DNA of 32,756 nt, taken from Alphaproteobacteria bacterium (GTDB taxonomy: Bacteria; Pseudomonadota; Alphaproteobacteria; ATCC43930; CGMCC-115725). The notes beneath the pieces are model-generated. The model was not told the DNA's origin. It did no database searches and saw nothing but the letters and a program-made list of their open reading frames with translations. Below, piece after piece: positions 15,310 through 24,504 of the stretch. Made by a program: the position numbers and the translations under genes. Location: the NCBI GenBank assembly GCA_021325525.1, contig JAJPHB010000083.1:1-32756 (forward strand), written 5' to 3'. Position 1 is the stretch's first letter; the number at the start of each line of letters is the position of its first letter.

Positions 15310-18099
15310 CTACACCGAAGGAACGAGGACATAGAGGCCGATCACGTCGACCGGCAGCACAGGCTCGACGGTGCTCCGCGGCGCGGCGGCGGCGCCACGG
15401 CCAAATGCTGCGCGGACGCGGGCATGATCTTCCGCCAGCTGTTCAGCACGCTCTCGGGCATGGGAGGCGAGAGCGTCGCCGAAGACGCCGTCGACCCGCT
15501 CGCGCGCCTGCGCCAGCAGCCGCTGGCGCGCCGGTGCGGCGAGATCCCCCGACGCCGGAGGCTCGAGCAGGCGGAGAGCCGCCGCGCCGACAGCGGACGG
15601 ATCGGGCGTCGCGCCGACGAAGGCGAGCGCACCCGGTTCCTCGGCGAGGAGCAGCCGCTCGGTCGCCCCACGACCCACCGCGATCTTGAAGCGGAGCCGC
15701 AGCAGCAGCAGCGTCGTCGCGACCGAGACCGCCGAGCTCGGCCAGGCGCCGGCCCGGCCGAGCGGTGCGATCGCCGCGGAGCCCGGATCGAGCGCGCCCT
15801 CCAGGAGCGCCTCGGCGAGCGTCGCCGGCAAGGGATGGCTGCGCCCGACCATCGCGGCGCCCGCGGGCGGCGGTTCGGCGAAGGCGAGGCGGACCGTTCC
15901 TTCGAGCCCGCGGCTCGCGAGTCGCTCTGCGATCGAGGACGGCAGCGCCGCGAGATGAGCGCGAACCGCCGCCGGCCGGGCGGGATCGCGCATTTGCTCC
16001 GGCTCGAGCGGCGCGTCAAACCGGCTCATCGCCCGCTCAACGAAGCGACGCACCTCATCCGGGCCACCGAGCAGCTCGCGCCAGCGCTGCCATTCGGGCG
16101 CTACCTCCTCGGGCTTCAGCGCATTCTGCGCGAAGCGCGCCCGGGAGCGCCGCTCGCCCTCCTCGGCATTGCGCCACTGCGTCTCCATCGCCGCCGCAGC
16201 GGGCGCGAGATCGAGATCGAGCGTGAGCTGCCGGCTGCACCCGCGCCGCAGCAGGACCGCGTTCATGAGGGCGCCGGTGACTGCACCGCGCTCCTCCGGG
16301 AGCGGCACCGTGACGCCGGTTGCTTTGCGGATGGCCTCGGCCTTGCGGAGGATCACCTCGAGCACCGCGCCATCGATCGCGCTGTCAGGCGAGTAGAGCA
16401 GCACCGATCGGACCTCCGGAGCCGGCTGGCCGAAGCGGTCGACCCGCCCCTCGCGCTGCTGGTGCCGCGTCGGGTTCCAGGAGAGGTCGTAATGGACGAC
16501 GGTATCGAAGAGCGCCTGAAGGTTGATGCCCTCGGAGAGGCAGTCCGTCGCGACGAGCAGGCGCTGCTCGGACTCGGCCATCGCTTCGACCTGTGCCCGC
16601 CGGTCCTTCGGAGGCAGGTCTCCGGTGACCGCTTCGATGCGGAGCCGCGGGAACGCTTTGCGCAAGCCGGCCGCGACATGCTCTGCGGTGGCGATGAACC
16701 GGCAGAAAACGACCGGATTGGCGCCCTTCTCGATCAGCGGCTTCAGGATCTTCACCACCGCCAACAGCTTCGGGTCGGGAAGCTTCACCAGCCGCTCGGC
16801 CTGGGCGACGAGAGAAGCAAGCGCCGCGTCGCCGCCGAGCCCGGAAGTGGGCTCGACATCGACTGCGTCGGCGTCCTCGGAATCCTCGTCGAACACCTGT
16901 TCTTCGAGGCGTTCGGGATCGAGCCGGAGGCGGTTGCGCAACGCGCCGAGCGCCGCCGCGGGCGAAGAGCCGACGCAGCGCATCAGGGCGAGCGTGCCCC
17001 AGAAGGCGAGCCGCCGGTGGCGCTGGTCGGGCCCCGCGCCCTCGACGACGCCGAGGCAGTAGTCGAGCACGGCGTCGTGAAAGGCCTTGTGCGCGGCGTC
17101 GAGCGGGTACGGCTCCTCTCTTGTGTAATGCTTCGGGAAAGCGCGGTCCTCGCCCCAGTCGCGGCCGACGATGTCGATGCGGCGCCGCTGCACGAAATGA
17201 CGCGCCAAGCGGATGCGCGAGCCCTCCTCGTCGAGCGAGGCTTGCGAGAAGGCGGGGTCGAGAAGGCTCAGCAATCGGTCGAAGGCGTCCTCGTCGCCGC
17301 TGTGCGGGGTCGCGGTGAGGAGGATGAGGTGCCGCTCGCCGTCCGAGGCGAGCCGCTGCAGCAGCTCGAAGCGCTGATGCCGGCTCTGATGCGTCCCGAC
17401 GCAGGCATGCGCCTCGTCGACGACGACCAGAGACGGGCAAGCCCGCGCGAAGCTTTCCCGCCGCTTGTCGGCCTTGATGTAATCGAGGCTGACCACGGTG
17501 AAGGGATGCGCCTCGAACAGGGTCTGCGACGCCGGCAGGCCTCGCTCGAGGCGGGGCGCGCTGGCGGCGGTCACCTCGACCGCATCGATGTCGAACTTGG
17601 CGCGCAGCTCGCCCGTCCACTGCTCGACGAGATGCGGCGGGCAGAGCACGGCGAACCGGTCGGCCTCGCCGCGGTCGATCAGCTCGCGCAGGATGAGGCC
17701 GGCTTCTATCGTCTTGCCGATACCGACATCGTCGGCGACCAGCAGGCGCACGATAGGAAGCCGCAGCGCCATCAGGAGAGGCACGAGCTGATAGGCGCGC
17801 GGCTCGAAACCGAGCCGGGCGGCCGAGCGGAACGGACCGGCGCCGCGGCGGAGCGACATGCGCAGCGCGTCCGAGAGAAGGCGCGCCACGTCCTGTGTTG
17901 AGAGCTGCGTCGGATCGGGCGGCGCGAACTGCGCCGGGCGCGGCGGTTCCCGCTCCAGCGCAGGATGGAGGAGCTGCACGTCGCTCTCGGCGCCCGACAG
18001 CGGGCGCAGGCAGATCAACTCCTCGTCCGGCGAGGGCATCGCGATCCATTCCCGGCCGCGCGCATAGACGAGGTCGCCCGGAGCGAAGCCGGGCCTCAT
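15310..18099 (-). CDS. SNF2-family helicase, DrmD-like (DISARM)
   Basis: A 929-aa protein. ATG at 18099 overlaps the upstream stop (ATGA). The N-terminus FAPGDLVYARGREWIA resembles the SH3-like start of DrmD-type SNF2 proteins. Helicase lobe 1 carries ADDVGIGKTIEAGLILRELI (about 119-138), VVVDEAHACVG (about 230) and LTATPHSGDEDAF (about 263). Lobe 2 carries VVFCRFIATAEHVA (about 464), ATDCLSEGINLQ (about 515) and YDLSWNPTRHQQREGRVDRF with the arginine finger (about 530-549). Residues 560-929 are an Ala/Arg-rich extension without recognisable motifs. In DISARM class 1 the SNF2 protein DrmD is encoded beside the adenine methylase, as here. A generic SNF2 restriction-associated helicase is the alternative reading. 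Confidence 0.87.
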   Translation of the reverse strand: MRPGFAPGDLVYARGREWIAMPSPDEELICLRPLSGAESDVQLLHPALEREPPRPAQFAPPDPTQLSTQDVARLLSDALRMSLRRGAGPFRSAARLGFEPRAYQLVPLLMALRLPIVRLLVADDVGIGKTIEAGLILRELIDRGEADRFAVLCPPHLVEQWTGELRAKFDIDAVEVTAASAPRLERGLPASQTLFEAHPFTVVSLDYIKADKRRESFARACPSLVVVDEAHACVGTHQSRHQRFELLQRLASDGERHLILLTATPHSGDEDAFDRLLSLLDPAFSQASLDEEGSRIRLARHFVQRRRIDIVGRDWGEDRAFPKHYTREEPYPLDAAHKAFHDAVLDYCLGVVEGAGPDQRHRRLAFWGTLALMRCVGSSPAAALGALRNRLRLDPERLEEQVFDEDSEDADAVDVEPTSGLGGDAALASLVAQAERLVKLPDPKLLAVVKILKPLIEKGANPVVFCRFIATAEHVAAGLRKAFPRLRIEAVTGDLPPKDRRAQVEAMAESEQRLLVATDCLSEGINLQALFDTVVHYDLSWNPTRHQQREGRVDRFGQPAPEVRSVLLYSPDSAIDGAVLEVILRKAEAIRKATGVTVPLPEERGAVTGALMNAVLLRRGCSRQLTLDLDLAPAAAAMETQWRNAEEGERRSRARFAQNALKPEEVAPEWQRWRELLGGPDEVRRFVERAMSRFDAPLEPEQMRDPARPAAVRAHLAALPSSIAERLASRGLEGTVRLAFAEPPPAGAAMVGRSHPLPATLAEALLEGALDPGSAAIAPLGRAGAWPSSAVSVATTLLLLRLRFKIAVGRGATERLLLAEEPGALAFVGATPDPSAVGAAALRLLEPPASGDLAAPARQRLLAQARERVDGVFGDALASHARERAEQLAEDHARVRAAFGRGAAAAPRSTVEPVLPVDVIGLYVLVPSV

Positions 18100-21000
18100 G
18101 CGGCGCCGCCAAGGAGGTCGACGAGCTCGGAAGGCGGCTCATCGCCCGGTTGTGCCGGCAACGCGACGACGGTGAACCCGAGCGACTCGACGGCAGCGCG
18201 GAGTGGCTCCTCAATCTGTGCCGTCGTGGCTGCCGCGACGTGGGCGCGCCACACCAGTGGGAGATTGGCGCCGGCGACGGGCAGCGGCTCGTCGTCTGGC
18301 CGGGGCAGGCCCCAGCGGACCAGCGCCTCGATCCACGTGGTCTCGGCGCCGCCGCTCGACCGCGGCTGCGCGGCCGCGACCACGTCGGTCCGCGCGAGTC
18401 GCAGGAGAACGCGGCGAACGGCCTCATCGGTGCGATCGATCAGCTCATGGTCCGGCTGGTTGTAGTACGAGAGAAGACAGCGATAGCAGCCTTTGACGCA
18501 GCCGGAATCGGCACGGTCGTGCAGCAGCGCCGGATCTCCGGCCGAGACCGCCGCGTCGATATTCTCGCAGTGCATGAGCTCGAGCGCGGCACGCGCCACG
18601 CGGCGCAGCGCTTCCCGCTCGCTCACGAGACGGCCAAGGACGCCAGCGCCGCCTTCCGTCGCCTCGAAGGCAAGCATGGCGCGGCGATCGTCTCGCGAGG
18701 GGACGGGCTCGGTCAGCGTCTCGCCCTCCTCGAGCTGGAACACGATCGCGATCCCGCGCGCGAGCGCGTGCTGAAGGGTTGCCATGCCGGTCTCGGCAAG
18801 CGGGCCCTCGGCCAAGCGCAGCAGCAGCGCGTTCTTGTTGTCCTGGACGATGGGGACGACCCGCTGCTTCACCGGGTCGTCGGGCGCCGGCTCGCCGTCG
18901 GCGTCGGGGTTTCCGGTCCACCGCCCGCTCGCCGGGTCGATGCCAAAGCCCAAGAGGCTCTTTTCGCGCCGCCGCCGGAGGCCTTTGTTGATCCGGCTTA
19001 TCGTCGCGCCGGAGGCGTAGTCGAGGCGGAGCACGGGCCCGTCGCCGTCTTGCGCGATGGCCGCATCGACGTCGTAGCTGCCCTCGCGACGCGGCCAGGC
19101 GAAGACTGTCTGGATCTCGAAGCCTTGCCGCTGCCGGTCCTCGTCGTTGGCCGTGATCCGCTCGGCCGGCAAAGTCTCGACGTTGTCGATGCGGAGGATG
19201 TTGCGGATCGCATTCGTGCCGGCCATCGGCGCGCCGCAGGCATGGCAGCGCTCGGGCTCGTCACCCTGATGCGCACCGCCGCATTCACCACACACATAGA
19301 GCGAGGTCGTGGCGAGTCGTCCGCCCTCCTCGGCACGGATGCCGGGCGGCAGCTTTGCCTTGAAGACCCGATAGGCGCGCCCCTCGTGATAGATGAGGCT
19401 GCGAGGCCCGAACTCGGCGATCGCCAGAAAGCGCGCACGCTGCAGGAATGCCGCTCTGCCACCGCCGCTGCTGATCGCCGGGATATACGCATAGAGCGGC
19501 AGACGCGGGAAATTGTAGCCGGGGAGGAATCCTTCGGTCGCGAGATAGCGGTAGGTATAGAAATCCGACCCGCCGCTCGCACGCCCCTTCTCGAGCAACC
19601 CGAGCTGCTCGTTCGCTCGGGCCTGCTCGATCTTGGCATCGCGTCGCTCCGCAGCCGTGAGCCCGTGCATCTCCGACTTCCGATTGGCCTCGATCAGTTG
19701 TGCGCGTGCTCCCTCGTAGAGTTGGCGCCAGCGATCGAAGGCTGCGCTGAACCGGTCGACCGCGCCTGCAGCAACTGTCGTGACGAAAGCGTCGCGGTCT
19801 CGGGCCCACGGCGCCGCTTCGTGCGTAAGCTCCTCGTCGATGCTCTGAAGGATCCGCCGCATCGACGCCGCGGCGCGATCCGTGACGTCCGCCGCCGAAA
19901 CGGTTCGAAGGATCTCAGACTGTACCGGCAACGAGGGCTGATGAAGGTCCAGCACATGCGGGATGTCGGCCTCGAGCTCGGCGCCGGATTCGGCGAGCCA
20001 AACCGCATGAAGATGGGCTTCAACGAGATCGCGGTTGGCGAGCTCCAAAGTCGGCGGCCGCACGACGCCGCTCACCAGCGCCTCGCGGTGCTCGAAATAG
20101 TACTGGTCGTGTGGGCTCTGCGCGGCGCAGTAGGTGACGACGAGCGCGGCCTGACCGGATCGCCCCGCGCGGCCCGATCGCTGGGCGTAGTTGGCGGGCG
20201 TCGGCGGAACGTTTCGGAGATAGACGGCGTTGAGCGCCGAGATGTCGACGCCGAGCTCCATTGTCGGCGAGCAGAAGAGGACCGGCAGGAAGACGGCCGG
20301 CTCGCCCGCCTGCCGTAGCTCTTCCTTGTGCTCAGCCAGTTTCTCGAGGTCGTCCTTGCCCCAGCGGAAACGCCATTCGCGCCATTCGCGCTGCTGCTGA
20401 TCGACCTGCGCCGTATGCTCGCGCCCTTCCATTCCGAACAGCGCGGTGCCGCCGGCCGCGATGGCGTCTGCAAGCTCCTGGTAGAGAGCGACAAAGTAGG
20501 GGTTGACCGTCTTGCCGTCCGCACGCCCGTCCGCGGGCGTCAGGCGAACCGCGTTCGCGGCGAGACGCCATCCATCCACGTCAAAAGCCGTCGGTACCGC
20601 GCGGACGAGCTGATACCGCGCAGCGGCGGCAAGCAAGGCCTTCACCACCTCGAGATAGGTCTTGCTGTCGAGGCGCTTGCCCCAGATCCGGGCTCGACCG
20701 AGCTCACGCGCGAGCCGGCTTCGTGGACCGCCGCGGAGGACGAGGGGCTCACCGCGAACCCCCGTTTCCGCCTTCTTTGGTGCATCGATGATGAGCGCCG
20801 CCGCGGTCCGAGGCGTCTCCTGCTGCGAGATCGACCACGGCTCGCGAAGACTTTGCCGGGCGCCCGCCGCGATCGCGTCGACGGTGGCCGGCTCGAGCGC
20901 ATCGGCGGTGACTGCGAGTCCACGGCGCAGCGCGTCGAGCAATGTGATCAACGCGTCGCGGCGCCTCGCCGGCGTCGCGTCCCGGAGCTCGGGAGGCGCC

Positions 21001-23282
21001 GACGCGAACGCCTCGTCATCCGCCGCGAGCTCGTCGAGAGAGAGGTAGCTCGCGCCGATAAGGCCTAGCTCCTCGAGGCTCGGATTGGTGAAGCGCCAGC
21101 CTCGCCTCTGGTCGGCCCAAACGCGATGGGCGAGCACTTTCGCAAGCGTCCGCTCGGCCTCCATCTGCCCGACGCCTTTGATCTCCGGATCGAGAAGCCA
21201 TTCCTTGCGGCGGCCTTGATTGGCCGCGACGAAGCCGAGCGCAGCCTGCACTCGTCGCCCGAAGTCCTCGTCGGCAAGCCCCTCCGTGCCCGCCGCCCGC
21301 ACCGCTGCCAGAGTTGCCGCCCGGAGCAGCGCGATGAAGAGGAAGTCATTGAAGTGCCCGGCTTGCAGCGCCGCGTCCTGGCGATTGTCCGTGAAACCGA
21401 GGAGCTTGCGTTTTTCGAAGGGCAGCGCGCTCGACTGCCCGTTCATCCAGCGCAGCGCGCTCGAGACCAGGAGCGTGGTTGCCGAGCTGCGCCCCTCCGC
21501 CGACAGGCTCGCCAGCTTGTTGATCTCGCGTGCCTGTCCCGGTGGCTGATCGCCGCAGGCGGGACAGAAGCCGAATTTGCCCGGCAGGAACCATGAGCTC
21601 CGACCCGTTGTCCCCACGATGCCCGCGGGATCCACGTGGACGTGCGCGGGTGCGCGCCGCCGACGATCAGCGCGCAGCCGCAATCCGCTCGGGCCGGCTT
21701 CCGTCCACTCCTCGGGATAATCCTCGGGCGCACCGGAGAACGAGTACTCGGGATCATTCACCGGCTCGGGCATGAGGTAGCCGGCCTGCTCCGTCCCGTC
21801 TGGCTCGTCCAGCGGCGTTTCATCGATCGGGCGCGGGATCGCCGTTTGGACGCCGCCTTCCTCGACGAGCACCACTGGGTGGTACTCCTGACCGCAGCCG
21901 CGGCAGAAGAAAGTCGCGTAGAGCCGCGCCTCCGGGTCCTCGGGATCGTTGCGCTGGCCGTCCAGCGTGACCCGACGGCTGCCGGGCGTACGCAGGGTCG
22001 CGTAGACCTGTCCAGCGCCGGAGATGAAGCGGTGAAGCTTGAACGCAAGGAAAGCTCGGTCACCGGCTCCGCCGCGCTCGAATGCTGGGTGGCTCATCAA
22101 CGTGAGCATCCGTTCGAGCTGCTCTCGGCATCGCTCCGGATCGCGCCCGGTTTGCGCCGCGAGACGCGCCGCCGCTTCCTCCAGCGTTGTCGGAGCGCGA
22201 CGCTCGAGCCGCTGCTGGTCCGAAAGCCCGATTTCGAGCTCGATCCACACCGCCAATGGATGCAGCCGGAGCGCATCGTCATCGATCTCGGCCGGCAGCT
22301 CCGTGTCGAGCGCGGCGGCGAGAGCGCCGCCGAGAGAGGCAGGCTTAAGTCGAGGATCGGTTGCCCGTTCGAGGCTCTCGTCGATGACGGCATCGGCAGC
22401 AATCGGCGTGCCGAAGAGGCGCGTCGCCACCCGGGCAACGGCGTCGGCGCGCGCGCTCGGGTCGCCCTCGCTCGCCATCGTCGCGGAGGTCCCGACGCAC
22501 ACCGGCGATTTGCCCCCGCAGAGACGATCTCGAACGCGTCGCACAAGCATGGCGACGTCGGCTCCCTGACGTCCGCGGTACGTGTGCAGCTCGTCGAGGA
22601 CCAGGAAATCGAGCCCTTGCGCGTTGCTGATGACAGCGCGGTCGAGCGGGCTCTGCCGCGTCATCAGCAGCTCGAGCATCATGAAGTTGGTCAGCAGGAT
22701 GTCGGGCTTTGCCTGCCGTACGAGCTCGCGCTCCTCGGGCGTTTCCTGACCGGTGTATCGCGCGAAGGTCGGTCGCAACCCCTCGGGCAATCCTGATTGC
22801 TCGAGGAACTTCTCAAGCTCCTGGAGCTGGCTGTTGGCAAGCGCATTCATGGGGTAGACCACGATCGCCCGTGTCCGCTGCGGCTCGCCTGCGGCCCGCG
22901 CCCGGATTGCCGAATCGATGATCGGTATGAAGAAGCACAGCGACTTCCCGGATCCGGTGCCGGTGGTCACCACAAAGCTCTGATGTGCCACCGCCTTTGC
23001 GACGGCCTGGGCTTGGTGGCGATAGAGCGTGATGGGCTTGCCCCCGACACGGAAGACGCGGCCCGTATCCGGGTGCAGCGAGCCGTCGGCCACGAGGGCG
23101 TCGATCGAGCTGCCGCGCTCGAAATGCGGGTTGATGCTGATGAGGGCCGCCGGCCAGAACTGCCGGCTGGCATAAATCGCGTCCACCTGTTCGCGAATAT
23201 CGGCGGCTCGGATTTGGGTAAACGAGCGCGCAAAGCGCTCGTAGTCGCTGACCAGCGCCCGATCCAACTCAAATACGTTCAC
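18096..23282 (-). CDS. Large DEAD/DEAH helicase with DUF1998 domain (DruE-like; DrmA+DrmB-like fusion)
   Basis: A 1728-aa protein, GTG start at 23282, first gene of the operon. Lobe 1: LYRHQAQAVAKAV (Q motif), TTGTGSGKSLCF (Walker A, about 106), VYPMNALANSQ, DELHTYRGRQG (about 230) and GTSATM (about 265). A long insert holds zinc-type cysteine pairs (CRGCG about 465; CPACG about 575). Lobe 2: SPTMELGVDIS (about 1008) and QRSGRAGRSG (about 1040). A third zinc ribbon is CGECGG/CHACG (about 1338-1355). DUF1998 ends with GCVKGCYRCLLSYYNQPDHE (about 1602). The helicase-DUF1998 single chain is the layout of Druantia DruE; in DISARM these parts are split into DrmA and DrmB. The extreme C-terminus resembles a decayed Vsr-like nuclease tail. 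Confidence 0.9.
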   Translation of the reverse strand: MNVFELDRALVSDYERFARSFTQIRAADIREQVDAIYASRQFWPAALISINPHFERGSSIDALVADGSLHPDTGRVFRVGGKPITLYRHQAQAVAKAVAHQSFVVTTGTGSGKSLCFFIPIIDSAIRARAAGEPQRTRAIVVYPMNALANSQLQELEKFLEQSGLPEGLRPTFARYTGQETPEERELVRQAKPDILLTNFMMLELLMTRQSPLDRAVISNAQGLDFLVLDELHTYRGRQGADVAMLVRRVRDRLCGGKSPVCVGTSATMASEGDPSARADAVARVATRLFGTPIAADAVIDESLERATDPRLKPASLGGALAAALDTELPAEIDDDALRLHPLAVWIELEIGLSDQQRLERRAPTTLEEAAARLAAQTGRDPERCREQLERMLTLMSHPAFERGGAGDRAFLAFKLHRFISGAGQVYATLRTPGSRRVTLDGQRNDPEDPEARLYATFFCRGCGQEYHPVVLVEEGGVQTAIPRPIDETPLDEPDGTEQAGYLMPEPVNDPEYSFSGAPEDYPEEWTEAGPSGLRLRADRRRRAPAHVHVDPAGIVGTTGRSSWFLPGKFGFCPACGDQPPGQAREINKLASLSAEGRSSATTLLVSSALRWMNGQSSALPFEKRKLLGFTDNRQDAALQAGHFNDFLFIALLRAATLAAVRAAGTEGLADEDFGRRVQAALGFVAANQGRRKEWLLDPEIKGVGQMEAERTLAKVLAHRVWADQRRGWRFTNPSLEELGLIGASYLSLDELAADDEAFASAPPELRDATPARRRDALITLLDALRRGLAVTADALEPATVDAIAAGARQSLREPWSISQQETPRTAAALIIDAPKKAETGVRGEPLVLRGGPRSRLARELGRARIWGKRLDSKTYLEVVKALLAAAARYQLVRAVPTAFDVDGWRLAANAVRLTPADGRADGKTVNPYFVALYQELADAIAAGGTALFGMEGREHTAQVDQQQREWREWRFRWGKDDLEKLAEHKEELRQAGEPAVFLPVLFCSPTMELGVDISALNAVYLRNVPPTPANYAQRSGRAGRSGQAALVVTYCAAQSPHDQYYFEHREALVSGVVRPPTLELANRDLVEAHLHAVWLAESGAELEADIPHVLDLHQPSLPVQSEILRTVSAADVTDRAAASMRRILQSIDEELTHEAAPWARDRDAFVTTVAAGAVDRFSAAFDRWRQLYEGARAQLIEANRKSEMHGLTAAERRDAKIEQARANEQLGLLEKGRASGGSDFYTYRYLATEGFLPGYNFPRLPLYAYIPAISSGGGRAAFLQRARFLAIAEFGPRSLIYHEGRAYRVFKAKLPPGIRAEEGGRLATTSLYVCGECGGAHQGDEPERCHACGAPMAGTNAIRNILRIDNVETLPAERITANDEDRQRQGFEIQTVFAWPRREGSYDVDAAIAQDGDGPVLRLDYASGATISRINKGLRRRREKSLLGFGIDPASGRWTGNPDADGEPAPDDPVKQRVVPIVQDNKNALLLRLAEGPLAETGMATLQHALARGIAIVFQLEEGETLTEPVPSRDDRRAMLAFEATEGGAGVLGRLVSEREALRRVARAALELMHCENIDAAVSAGDPALLHDRADSGCVKGCYRCLLSYYNQPDHELIDRTDEAVRRVLLRLARTDVVAAAQPRSSGGAETTWIEALVRWGLPRPDDEPLPVAGANLPLVWRAHVAAATTAQIEEPLRAAVESLGFTVVALPAQPGDEPPSELVDLLGGAA

Positions 23283-23589
23283 GACGCCCCCCGGCCTCTT
23301 CCCTAATCCTCGCCCTGGTCGCCTCCGCTTGGCTGGCGGATGCTAAGCGTGCAGTTTATCGCGCGCAGGTTGTCAACAGAAGGAAATCATTTGGTTAGCT
23401 CGAGTGCGTAGGACCGAACTGAGGCCCCATCGTGATTAACGTCACACATTGAGGCCGGAAGTGCTTGTACATCCTCCGAGGTCTGAGACCCGGGCACGTG
23501 GCTGGTCTGATCTGGGCTGATATTTCAGCACATGACTTACGCATGGTGAAGGCGAACGGTTGCGCTCGCTGACGCTCCGTCTTCTGGCC
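23283..23589. other. Gene-free gap upstream of the helicase operon
   Basis: 307 bases between the AbiEii stop and the start of the DUF1998 helicase; it should contain the operon's promoter. On the minus strand there is a consensus-like -35 TTGACA (23376-23371), but the position 17 bases downstream (TGCACG) is a poor -10, so the assignment is weak. Small dyads occur at 23480-23490 (ggtctgagacc) and 23516-23529 (gctga-tatt-tcagc). No convincing ORF or RNA was seen. Confidence 0.35.
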
Positions 23590-24504
23590 TCACGTCCACG
23601 GCCCGCCGGGTGGCCAGCTAAGACCGAATCGGGAGCCACTCTGGAGGGACTGAGCGGGCGGCATGACGAAGGTCTCGATCTTCTTCAGAACCGCCGCTAA
23701 AGGCTCAGGTGCCATCGCGATCGCGGTACGCTGCAGAAACCCTTGCCATTGGCGCTGCTTCAAAGGGGCGTCGGCGAATTCGGGTGTCAGAGCGACAGGA
23801 ACTTCGTTTGGGACCTCCGTAGCGCGACGCTCGAACGTGGCGTGGATCGCCTTTGCAAGGGTGGCGCCATCGAAGTGGAACGTGGTCGCGATCGCCCACA
23901 AATCGTAGAAATCCTTCATGCGGCTGTTCAGCATGCCAAGCGCGACCAAGGCTTGGAATTTCTCCGCCACCACGGTTTCCGGCGGATAGGCGCGCAGCTG
24001 CGGCGCCGGAAACTCGAGCAGGGTTGGAAACTCGATCTCGTGCGCGGCCGGCGTGATCACGTCGCCGAAACCGATGTCGACCTGAACGGGCAGACGGGCG
24101 CCCGCGATGACCGCATCGAGTCTCACGCGCACGCCTTGATATTCATCTTCCTGGCGTGCCTGCTCGGCGCTCAGCGTCTCGTCCAGGAAACGAACTCCGT
24201 CATCATCATCGACGCGGGTTAGACAGATCGATCGGAAAACATCGGTGATCGCAGCGGCCTCGCTCGGCCCAAAGCCCAGGAGATCGAGATCGCCGGTGGC
24301 GCGATAGGGCGCCTCGGCCCAGACGCCAAGCAGCATCGCTCCCTTCAAGACGAAGCGGTCGCGGTACTCAGAACGTGACAGCCGGTAGAGCAGGCGCTCG
24401 ATCGCGTATCGAGTCAGGACGAGCTGGACGTTTTCTCCGTTCGCTCGTGCTCGCTCCGTCAGCCGTGCTCGTACTGAAGCGGCGACGTTGCGCCGCCGCG
24501 TCAC
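23590..24504 (-). CDS. abiEii: Type IV toxin AbiEii (nucleotidyltransferase family)
   Basis: About 304 aa. The start is taken as GTG 24504, which overlaps the antitoxin stop (GTGA), rather than a longer frame running into the antitoxin gene. The nucleotidyltransferase signature is present: VLKGAMLLGVW (about 55-65), then RATGDLDLLGFG (about 70-81) with the DxD-like catalytic pair, and VAEKFQALVALGMLNSRMKDFYDLW (quoted in parts: VAEKFQALV and RMKDFYDLW, about 180-205). In the AbiE family the toxin transfers nucleotides onto host RNA, giving growth arrest and abortive infection, and the AbiEi partner represses the operon. Catalytic residues look intact. It may stabilise the island as well as defend against phage (inference). 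Confidence 0.92.
   Translation of the reverse strand: MTRRRNVAASVRARLTERARANGENVQLVLTRYAIERLLYRLSRSEYRDRFVLKGAMLLGVWAEAPYRATGDLDLLGFGPSEAAAITDVFRSICLTRVDDDDGVRFLDETLSAEQARQEDEYQGVRVRLDAVIAGARLPVQVDIGFGDVITPAAHEIEFPTLLEFPAPQLRAYPPETVVAEKFQALVALGMLNSRMKDFYDLWAIATTFHFDGATLAKAIHATFERRATEVPNEVPVALTPEFADAPLKQRQWQGFLQRTAIAMAPEPLAAVLKKIETFVMPPAQSLQSGSRFGLSWPPGGPWT

Noticed and set aside
15301-17901. 866-aa plus-strand open frame
   Set aside because: Antisense to the SNF2 helicase with intact helicase motifs; no domain in the plus-strand product.
17895-20318. 807-aa plus-strand open frame
   Set aside because: Antisense to the DUF1998 helicase; a GC-skew artefact.
23348-23376. sigma70-type promoter for the DUF1998 helicase operon
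   Set aside because: TTGACA is present on the minus strand but no acceptable -10 lies 16-18 bases away, so it is only mentioned within the gap entry.
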